Part shown: positions 54,241 through 64,000 of the stretch, piece by piece
Numbering within the stretch: position 1 is the stretch's first letter
How the letters are laid out: each line of letters begins with the position of its first letter
NCBI RefSeq assembly: GCF_950295315.1
Contig: NC_080181.1
Location: 35,183,375 to 35,247,374, forward strand
From: Erinaceus europaeus
Lineage: Eukaryota > Chordata > Mammalia > Eulipotyphla > Erinaceidae
Reading direction: 5' to 3'
DNA length: 64,000 nucleotides
Notes under the pieces: model-generated
What the model was told of the DNA's origin: nothing
The model's input: the letters and a program-made list of their open reading frames with translations, nothing else
The model's database searches: none
Made by a program: the position numbers and the translations under genes

Positions 54241-57200
54241 GTGCATTGACATTAACTCAGTGGAAAGACACAGGGACATATACATGTCTGTTATCTACAT
54301 TACTAAGTCATTTATTGATTGATTGCCTCAAGGTGTTATAGCCACAGCTCAGTGCCTGCGCCACGAATAGCACTCCATATGTTCCCCTTCCGCTGCCCTT
54401 GTTGCTTGGTCACTGTGGTGGTTATTGTTCTTGTTGTTGTTGTTGAAGTTCCTGACCTTGCATCGGACAGAGAGAAAAGGAGAGAGGAGGGGAAATACAG
54501 AGTGGGGGAGAAAGATAGAGCCCCTAAAGACCTGCTTCACCCGCTGTAAAGCGACTCCCCTGCAGGTGGCTGTCTGGGGCCCAGAGCCCAGATCCTTCCA
54601 CCTGTCCCCTCTTTTCTCGAGCGCCACAAGCCCTTAACCCTCTGACATACCGCCAAACATCCCTGGATTTACTTTTTAAAGCAATATGACCTGCCTTGTT
54701 TTGAATCCTCATTATCCTGAGGATCAGTCCTGGAGACAGTGTCATGACAGGACACACGGAGATCTCTGGTATCAGAGAGCACCTGGAACAGCAGCTGGGA
54801 CTCTATTGCCAGGGCAGGAGCAACTTCCCATCCACCCTCTATGGAGTCCACCTGCCTGCACTTTGGTCCTTTTCCCTCCAAAAAGTAGAAGACACTGACA
54901 GCAGACAGGTTACCCAGGCAGGGGGAAAAAAAAAATAATAAAAAGCCTTTTTTTTTTTTTTTTTTACACCGTACTGAATGACCATCTTCTGGAAGTACAA
55001 GCTTTGAACCTGAAAACTCTGTCTGTCTGTCTGTCTCCTAGTCCACAGAAGGAGCCATTAGGCCAGCCAGGTCTCATGCTCAGACTGGGGTGTTTTCGCC
55101 AGTCATACGCCTGCACTGCGCACTAGGGATTGGGCGGCCTGAGACGCAAATGTTACATTGTAGATGGATTGTTCGCACTTCTTGCTCCCCAGGACATTGG
55201 ACACTCTCAACTCCCCTACAGCAAGAAAAAAAAGACTCTTGACAACCTTAGAGCAAACGGAGTGGCGGGGAGGGAGAGTGTTGCATGTGTGGGCTGCTCA
55301 TGCGCAGGTGTCTGTGGGGGGCCGTGGCAGAGACTGTAAGGGGGCTAGGGAGCCAATGGAGACTGTTTGAGAGGCAGGCTGCAGGCAGGGGAGCCCCTGA
55401 GTGTTTGCAGGGCTGTGTGTGGGTGTGGTGGCAGGGGGTTAGGGCAGGTCCCCCTGCTGGATGGTGAGATGGTGGCTGGGCTGGCCCAGGACCCCCAGGG
55501 CTGAAGGGCAGCAGCAGGGTGGCAGGAAAGTAGCGCAGGGAGGCACACAGTAGATGTTAGTTGGGGAGCTGGGGGACAGGGGGTAAGGGGAGAGAGGGTT
55601 TGCTTGAGGAGGTGTCTGGACTAGATAGTGGGGGGAGCTGCAGGCATAGAAGGTCCAGGAATCAGGGACTGACAGGACAAGATACCTGCACCCACACACT
55701 GGATAGAAGCTGCAGCAGCCAGAACAGCAGCCCTGGCTGGCCTAGGCCAAGGGCCTGAGTGAGTCCCTCGGAGGATGAGGAAGAGGAGGAGGAGTTGGAG
55801 GACGAGGAGGAGGACGAGGACGAGGAGGAGGAGGAGGAGGAGGAGGAGGAGGAGGACGAGGAGGAGGGGAAGGAGGGCAGCTGTCAGTAGGCAATGGGAT
55901 TAATAGAGACCTCCACTAAGGAGGCATGTGTCCAGGCAGGCACCCACCAAACCACAGGGGCAGCTCAGGGCACCCAGGGACCTAGTGGGGGTATCTCTGG
56001 GGCGGGGACTGTCAGTCAGTCTGCAAGACTGTGTGTCATTGCACATGGTAGGACAGGTGCCTGGCGGCCCGTGGCCCCCAGCCCTGGGATGGCAGATGCC
56101 AGCCCCGTGTCCAGACACACCCCACTCTTCCCATAGCTCCTTGGCCCATCTCACCTGCACCTGCGTTGGCCTGGGGCTGTGGCTCTGGTGGCTGGCCACC
56201 ACCCCTCAGGTCATGTGCAGCGTGGGGGTCATGGCTGCTGGTCAACTGGATGGGCGTGGTCCCCATGGCCTAGCAACCACAGGAGCCCTCTGTGATGTCC
56301 TAGCCCCCGGCATTCTGTGCTGGCCACACTGGCACTGGGCAGCCCAACTGCCCTGCCACTAGGTCAGGCAGCAGCGCCCAGATGCCAGGGCCCTGGCACA
56401 GAGGGAAGGAAGGATGGGAAGACAGTGCTGACCGACGAGGGACCTAAGGGCTGGCAGCCAAGAGAAGAAAGGAGGAGGTGCGCCCGGGATCCAGGGAGCC
56501 CAGGCCAGAGCTGCCTGCATGCCTGCCTGCCTCCCTGGATGTCTGTATGCTGCCTTTGTCCAGGTAGGTTTCTCAGGTCCCTTCCACTCCTGTCCTCTCC
56601 TGTCCTCTCCTCTCCTCTCCATCCTCTCCCCTCTCCTCTCCTCTCTGCACCTTGATTCTATCCTCTTGTCTGGCCCCTCTTCCGGGTGCCCTGCTTAGGA
56701 GCTCCAGCACATGTTCTCCAGTGACAGCTGCTCGCAACCACATCCACCCCCTCCCTTCCCCTGAGGTGACCCAGCTCACCCCACCCACACCCACACCTCC
56801 CAACACATTCGCTGGTGCAGCCCCTCTGCCCTTTTCAGCCGAACAGGCCCCTTTGCCACCTACCTGTGCAGCATTGATTGTCTTCATCATTCAAGGAGAG
56901 ATCTCCTTTTGTACTTAGCTTGGTTGACTGGTGGATGAATGGATGGATGGATGGTGGATGGATGGATGGATGGATGGATGAATGGACAGGTCAATGGATT
57001 GGTTTTGTAGAGGCAGAGCAACATCTAGGGGTAGTTGAGACCGCTGGCGTCAGAGCTCTAGTCTGCTGTCAAATGTAATACATTAATTCATCAATAACAA
57101 AATTGAATAAGTACATAAATAAATAAATCTAAAAACTGGGTTAAAACATACATGGCGTCTTTGCCTTTCTGCATATGGTATGCTCTGAGGATCTTAACAA

Positions 57201-57568
57201 GGAAAGCATTGTCCTCAGTAGGCCCTTGAAATAGTGGAATATTTCATTTCCCTTTCTTTTTTTCTTTTTCTTTTTTTACTTTCTATTTTCTTGATTATTT
57301 ATTGGAAAAAATCATCAGGAGTTGAGAGGGAAGGGAGGGGTAGAGATTTTGAGACACAGAGAGACACCTGCAGCACTTGTGCACCACTTGTAAAGATTTC
57401 CCCCCGGCAGGTGGGGACCAGGGTCTTGAACCCCGGTCCTCCTGCACTGTCACATGAGTGCTTAACTGGGTGTGGCACCACCTGGTACCCTTGATGGGAC
57501 ACTTTTTTTTTAGCAATGAAAAGAAATTCTCGTGGCAAGGTAATAAATAAATGAAGAAATAAATAAAA
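54241..57568 (+). repeat. macrosatellite unit 10 (3328 bp)
   Basis: Private one-base loss cttctggaagtac (54,989) and gtgtccagacac, actcttccc and gaacaggcc. It shares ccccatggcc with units 11-12 and gcttaggagc with unit 12 only, and has the second GAG/GAC form. Confidence 0.97.
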
Positions 57569-60500
57569 GTGCATTGACATTAACTCAGTGGAAAGACACA
57601 GGGACATATACATGTCTGTTATCTACATTACTAAGTCATTTATTGATTGATTGCCTCAAGGTGTTATAGCCACAGCTCAGTGCCTGCGCCACGAATAGCA
57701 CTCCATATGTTCCCCTTCCGCTGCCCTTGTTGCTTGGTCACTGTGGTGGTTATTGTTCTTGTTGTTGTTGTTGAAGTTCCTGACCTTGCATCGGACAGAG
57801 AGAAAAGGAGAGAGGAGGGGAAATACAGAGTGGGGGAGAAAGATAGAGCCCCTAAAGACCTGCTTCACCCGCTGTAAAGCGACTCCCCTGCAGGTGGCTG
57901 TCTGGGGCCCAGAGCCCAGATCCTTCCACCTGTCCCCTCTTTTCTCGAGCGCCACAAGCCCTTAACCCTCTGACATACCGCCAAACATCCCTGGATTTAC
58001 TTTTTAAAGCAATATGACCTGCCTTGTTTTGAATCCTCATTATCCTGAGGATCAGTCCTAGAGACAGTGTCATGACAGGACACACGGAGATCTCTGGTAT
58101 CAGAGAGCACCTGGAACAGCAGCTGGGACTCTATTGCCAGGGCAGGAGCAACTTCCCATCCACCCTCTATGGAGTCCACCTGCCTGCACTTTGGTCCTTT
58201 TCCCTCCAAAAAGTAGAAGACACTGACAGCAGACAGGTTACCCAGGCAGGGGGAAAAAAAAAAATAATAAAAAGCCTTTTTTTTTTTTTTTTTACACCGT
58301 ACTGAATGACCATCTTCTGGGAAGTACAAGCTTTGAACCTGAAAACTCTGTCTGTCTGTCTGTCTGTCTCCTAGTCCACAGAAGGAGCCATTAGGCCAGC
58401 CAGGTCTCATGCTCAGACTGGGGTGTTTTCGCCAGTCATACGCCTGCACTGCGCACTAGGGATTGGGCGGCCTGAGACGCAAATGTTACATTGTAGATGG
58501 ATTGTTCGCACTTCTTGCTCCCCAGGACATTGGACACTCTCAACTCCCCTACAGCAAGAAAAAAAAGACTCTTGACAACCTTAGAGCAAACGGAGTGGCG
58601 GGGAGGGAGAGTGTTGCATGTGTGGGCTGCTCATGCGCAGGTGTCTGTGGGGGGCCGTGGCAGAGACTGTAAGGGGGCTAGGGAGCCAATGGAGACTGTT
58701 TGAGAGGCAGGCTGCAGGCAGGGGAGCCCCTGAGTGTTTGCAGGGCTGTGTGTGGGTGTGGTGGCAGGGGGTTAGGGCAGGTCCCCCTGCTGGATGGTGA
58801 GATGGTGGCTGGGCTGGCCCAGGACCCCCAGGGCTGAAGGGCAGCAGCAGGGTGGCAGGAAAGTAGCGCAGGGAGGCACACAGTAGATGTTAGTTGGGGA
58901 GCTGGGGGACAGGGGGTAAGGGGAGAGAGGGTTTGCTTGAGGAGGTGTCTGGACTAGATAGTGGGGGGAGCTGCAGGCATAGAAGGTCCAGGAATCAGGG
59001 ACTGACAGGACAAGATACCTGCACCCACACACTGGATAGAAGCTGCAGCAGCCAGAACAGCAGCCCTGGCTGGCCTAGGCCAAGGGCCTGAGTGAGTCCC
59101 TTGGAGGATGAGGAAGAGGAGGAGGAGTTGGAGGACGAGGAGGAGGACGAGGACGAGGAGGAGGAGGAGGAGGAGGAGGAGGAGGAGGACGAGGAGGAGG
59201 GGAAGGAGGGCAGCTGTCAGTAGGCAATGGGATTAATAGAGACCTCCACTAAGGAGGCATGTGTCTAGGCAGGCACCCACCAAACCACAGGGGCAGCTCA
59301 GGGCACCCAGGGACCTAGTGGGGGTATCTCTGGGGCGGGGACTGTCAGTCAGTCTGCAAGACTGTGTGTCATTGCACATGGTAGGACAGGTGCCTGGCGG
59401 CCCGTGGCCCCCAGCCCTGGGATGGCAGATGCCAGCCCCGTGCCGAGACACACCCCACTCTGCCCATAGCTCCTTGGCCCATCTCACCTGCACCTGCGTT
59501 GGCCTGGGGCTGTGGCTCTGGTGGCTGGCCACCACCCCTCAGGTCATGTGCAGCGTGGGGGTCATGGCTGCTGGTCAACTGGATGGGCGTGGTCCCCATG
59601 GCCTAGCAACCACAGGAGCCCTCTGTGATGTCCTAGCCCCCGGCATTCTGTGCTGGCCACACTGGCACTGGGCAGCCCAACTGCCCTGCCACTAGGTCAG
59701 GCAGCAGCGCCCAGATGCCAGGGCCCTGGCACAGAGGGAAGGAAGGATGGGAAGACAGTGCTGACCGACGAGGGACCTAAGGGCTGGCAGCCAAGAGAAG
59801 AAAGGAGGAGGTGCGCCCGGGATCCAGGGAGCCCAGGCCAGAGCTGCCTGCATGCCTGCCTGCCTCCCTGGATGTCTGTATGCTGCCTTTGTCCAGGTAG
59901 GTTTCTCAGGTCCCCTCCACTCCTGTCCTCTCCTGTCCTCTCCTCTCCTCTCCATCCTCTCCCCTCTCCTCTCCTCTCTGCACCTTGATTCTATCCTCTT
60001 GTCTGGCCCCTCTTCCGGGTGCCCTGCTTACGAGCTCCAGCACATGTTCTCCAGTGACAGCTGCTCGCAACCACATCCACCCCCTCCCTTCCCCTGAGGT
60101 GACCCAGCTCACCCCACCCACACCCACACCTCCCAACACATTCGCTGGTGCAGCCCCTCTGCCCTTTTCAGCCGAACTGGCCCCTTTGCCACCTACCTGT
60201 GCAGCATTGATTGTCTTCATCATTCAAGGAGAGATCTCCTTTTGTACTTAGCTTGGTTGACTGGTGGATGAATGGATGGATGGATGGTGGATGGATGGAT
60301 GGATGGATGGATGAATGGACAGGTCAATGGATTGGTTTTGTAGAGGCAGAGCAACATCTAGGGGTAGCTGAGACCGCTGGCGTCAGAGCTCTAGTCTGCT
60401 GTCAAATGTAATACATTAATTCATCAATAACAAAATTGAATAAGTACATAAATAAATAAATCTAAAAACTGGGTTAAAACATACATGGCGTCTTTGTCTT

Positions 60501-60902
60501 TCTGCATATGGTATGCTCTGAGGATCTTAACAAGGAAAGCATTGTCCTCAGTAGGCCCTTGAAATAGTGGAATATTTCATTTCCCTTTCTTTTTTTCTTT
60601 TTCTTTTTTTACTTTCTATTTTCTTGATTATTTATTGGAAAAAATCGTCAGGAGTTGAGAGGGAAGGGAGGGGTAGAGATTTTGAGACACAGAGAGACAC
60701 CTGCAGCACTTGTGCACCACTTGAAAAGATTTCCCCCCGGCAGGTGGGGACCAGGGTCTTGAACCCCGGTCCTCCTGCACTGTCACATGAGTGCTTAACT
60801 GGGTGTGGCACCACCTGGTACCCTTGATGGGACACTTTTTTTTTTAGCAATGAAAAGAAATTCTCGTGGCAAGGTAATAAATAAATGAAGAAATATATAA
60901 AA
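57569..60902 (+). repeat. macrosatellite unit 11 (3334 bp)
   Basis: Private tcctagagacag, gtcccttggagg, tgtctaggcagg, ggtagctgag and cttgaaaagat. Second GAG/GAC form. Confidence 0.97.
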
Positions 60903-63900
60903 GTGCATTGACATTAACTCAGTGGAAAGACACAGGGACATATACATGTCTGTTATCTATATTACTAAGTCATTTATTGATTGATTGCCTCAAGGTGTTA
61001 TAGCCACAGCTCAGTGCCTGCGCCACGAATAGCACTCCATATGTTCCCCTTCCGCTGCCCTTGTTGCTTGGTCACTGTGGTGGTTATTGTTCTTGTTGTT
61101 GTTGTTGAAGTTCCTGACCTTGCATCGGACAGAGAGAAAAGGAGAGAGGAGGGGAAATACAGAGTGGGGGAGAAAGATAGAGCCCCTAAAGACCTGCTTC
61201 ACCTGCTGTAAAGCGACTCCCCTGCAGGTGGCTGTCTGGGGCCCAGAGCCCAGATCCTTCCACCTGTCCCCTCTTTTCTCGAGCGCCACAAGCCCTTAAC
61301 CCTCTGACATACCGCCAAACATGCCTGGATTTACTTTTTAAAGCAATATGACCTGCCTTGTTTTGAATCCTCATTATCCTGAGGAACAGTCCTGGAGACA
61401 ATGTCATGACAGGACACACGGAGATCTCTGGTATCAGAGAGCACCTGGAACAGCAGCTGGGACTCTATTGCCAGGGCAGGAGCAACTTCCCATCCACCCT
61501 CTATGGAGTCCACCTGCCTGCACTTTGGTCCTTTTCCCTCCAAAAAGTAGAAGACACTGACAGCAGACAGGTTACCCAGGCAGGGGGAAAAAAAAAATAA
61601 TAAAAAGCCTTTTTTTTTTTTTCTTTACACCGTACTGAATGACCATCTTCTGGGAAGTACAAGCTTTGAACCTGAAAACTCTGTCTGTCTGTCTGTCTCC
61701 TAGTCCACAGAAGGAGCCATTAGGCCAGCCAGGTCTCATGCTCAGACTGGGGTGTTTTCGCCAGTCATACGCCTGCACTGCGCACTAGGGATTGGGCGGC
61801 CTGAGACGCAAATGTTACATTGTAGATGGATTGTTTGCACTTCTTGCTCCCCAGGACATTGGACACTCTCAACTCCCCTACAGCAAGAAAAAAAAGACTC
61901 TTGACAACCTTAGAGCAAACGGAGTGGCGGGGAGGGAGAGTGTTGCATGTGTGGGCTGCTCATGCGCAGGTGTCTGTGGGGGGCCGTGGCAGAGACTGTA
62001 AGGGGGCTAGGGAGCCAATGGAGACTGTTTGAGAGGCAGGCTGCAGGCAGGGGAGCCCCTGAGTGTTTGCAGGGCTGTGTGTGGGTGTGGTGGCAGGGGG
62101 TTAGGGCAGGTCCCCCTGCTGGATGGTGAGATGGTGGCTGGGCTGGCCCAGGACCCCCAGGGCTGAAGGGCAGCAGCAGGGTGGCAGGAAAGTAGCGCAG
62201 GGAGGCACACAGTAGATGTTAGTTGGGGAGCTGGGGGACAGGGGGTAAGGGGAGAGAGGGTTTGCTTGAGGAGGTGTCTGGACTAGATAGTGGGGGGAGC
62301 TGCAGGCATAGAAGGTCCAGGAATCAGGGACTGACAGGACAAGATACCTGCACCCACACACTGGATAGAAGCTGCAGCAGCCAGAACAGCAGCCCTGGCT
62401 AGCCTAGGCCAAGGGCCTGAGTGAGTCCCTCGGAGGATGAGGAAGAGGAGGAGGAGTTGGAGGACGAGGAGGAGGATGAGGACGAGGAGGAGGAGGAGGA
62501 GGAGGAGGAGGAGGAGGAGGAGGAGGAGGGAAGGTGGAGGAGGGGAAGGAGGGCAGCTGTCAGTAGGCAATGGGATTAATAGAGACCTCCACTAAGGAGG
62601 CATGTGTCCAGGCAGGCACCCACCAAACCACAGGGGCAGCTCAGGGCACCCAGGGACCTAGTGGGGGTATCTCTGGGGCGGGGACTGTCAGTCAGTCTGC
62701 AAGACTGTGTGTCATTGCACATGGTAGGACAGGTGCCTGGCGGCCCGTGGCCCCCAGCCCTGGGATGGCAGATGCCAGCCCCGTGCCCAGACACACCCCA
62801 CTCTGCCCATAGCTCCTTGGCCCATCTCACCTGCACCTGCGTTGGCCTGGGGCTGTGGCTCTGGTGGCTGGCCACCACCCCTCAGGTCATGTGCAGCGTG
62901 GGGGTCATGGCTGCTGGTCAACTGGATGGGCGTGGTCCCCATGGCCTAGCAACCACAGGAGCCCTCTGTGATGTCCTAGCCCCCGGCATTCTGTGCTGGC
63001 CACACTGGCACTGGGCAGCCCAACTGCCCTGCCACTAGGTCAGGCAGCAGCGCCCAGATGCCAGGGCCCTGGCACAGAGGGAAGGAAGGATGGGAAGACA
63101 GTGCTGACCGACGAGGGACCTAAGGGCTGGCAGCCAAGAGAAGAAAGGAGGAGGTGCGCCCGGGATCCAGGGAGCCCAGGCCAGAGCTGCCTGCATGCCT
63201 GCCTGCCTCCCTGGATGTCTGTATGCTGCCTTTGTCCAGGTAGGTTTCTCAGGTCCCCTCCACTCCTGTCCTCTCCTGTCCTCTCCTCTCCTCTCCATCC
63301 TCTCCCCTCTCCTCTCCTCTCTGCACCTTGATTCTATCCTCTTGTCTGGCCCCTCTTCCGGGTGCCCTGCTTAGGAGCTCCAGCACATGTTCTCCAGTGA
63401 CAGCTGCTCGCAACCACATCCACCCCCTCCCTTCCCCTGAGGTGACCCAGCTCACCCCACCCACACCCACACCTCCCAACACATTCGCTGGTGCAGCCCC
63501 TCTGCCCTTTTCAGCCGAACTGGCCCCTTTGCCACCTACCTGTGCAGCATTGATTGTCTTCATCATTCAAGGAGAGATCTCCTTTTGTACTTAGCTTGGT
63601 TGACTGGTGGATGAATGGATGGATGGATGGTGGATGGATGGATGGATGGATGGATGGATGGATGGATGGATGAATGGACAGGTCAATGGATTGGTTTTGT
63701 AGAGGCAGAGCAACATCTAGGGGTAGTTGAGACCGCTGGCGTCAGAGCTCTAGTCTGCTGTCAAATGTAATACATTAATTCATCAATAACAAAATTGAAT
63801 AAGTACATAAATAAATCTAAAAACTGGGTTAAAACATACATGGCGTCTTTGCCTTTCTGCATATGGTATGCTCTGAGGATCTTAACAAGGAAAGCATTGT

Positions 63901-64000
63901 CCTCAGTAGGCCCTTGAAATAGTGGAATATTTCATTTCCCTTTCTTTTTTTCTTTTTCTTTTTTTACTTTCTATTTTCTTGATTATTTATTGGAAAAAAT
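60903..64000 (+). repeat. macrosatellite unit 12, cut by window end
   Basis: 3098 bases, ending inside SINE-b. Private aaatatataaaag, cacctgctgta, catgcctgg, gaggaacagtc, a T-run broken by C (ttctttacacc), gattgtttgc, ggctagcc and gaggatgagg. It shares gcttaggagc with unit 10. The array continues beyond the window. Confidence 0.95.

Noticed and set aside
24346..63594. The dozens of recurring 60-173 codon ORFs in the array (for example 25,961-26,395 plus and 26,392-26,913 minus)
   Set aside because: They recur only because the DNA recurs. They overlap on both strands, lack known domains and upstream signals, and several change length when a repeat tract changes.
24268..64000. CRISPR array or bacterial repeat cassette
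   Set aside because: Unit length is 3.3 kb with no short direct repeats and spacers, and the DNA is clearly mammalian.
24268..64000. A D4Z4/DUX4-type coding macrosatellite
   Set aside because: The unit length is similar, but no homeobox-like frame is present on either strand.

Overview
This is vertebrate, specifically mammalian, nuclear DNA. It has no bacterial-type gene density and no long open reading frames. It is crowded with tRNA-derived SINEs, L1 pieces, endogenous retrovirus (ERV) remains and microsatellites. The SINEs are of the hedgehog (Erinaceus, ERI-type) kind, so the source is most likely a hedgehog or close relative. That assignment rests on recognising the repeat family, not on a search.

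Left part (1-24,267) is an ordinary repeat-rich intronic or intergenic landscape. It holds at least a dozen SINEs on both strands, several L1 pieces (three 5' ends carrying the CCGCCATCTTCC start signature on the minus strand, one with tandemly repeated 5' UTR segments), an LTR-like insertion that splits a SINE, and two head-to-head ERV remnants (minus-strand LTR at 15,238-15,697; plus-strand integrase/env relic ending in an LTR at 20,286-20,707). There is also a broken exon-like copy of what looks like gamma-tubulin complex component 5, cut by an L1 that was in turn cut by a SINE. Between the repeats, three plus-strand segments (1907-1976, 9687-9777, 23,821-23,862) each have splice-site-like ends and one open frame. 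Their phases join correctly in order, which suggests exons of an unrecognised multi-pass membrane protein gene.

Right part (24,268 to the window end) is one uninterrupted head-to-tail macrosatellite of about 3.33 kb per unit: eleven full units and most of a twelfth, running off the right edge. Each unit contains two minus-strand SINEs flanking a GC-rich unique core of about 2.2 kb. The core holds a G-quadruplex motif, a GAG/GAC purine minisatellite, a CTCC polypyrimidine tract and an ATGG microsatellite. No unit encodes a convincing protein. Shared variants show how the array grew: a 6.66-kb pair (units 2-3) recurs as units 4-5, and units 7, 8 and 9 are near-identical with an exact 3322-bp spacing. 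The outermost unit 1 carries many private differences.

If the three exons are real, the array starts about 0.4 kb downstream of the third one and occupies an intron of that gene. All short ORFs inside the array recur because the DNA recurs; I do not regard them as genes.
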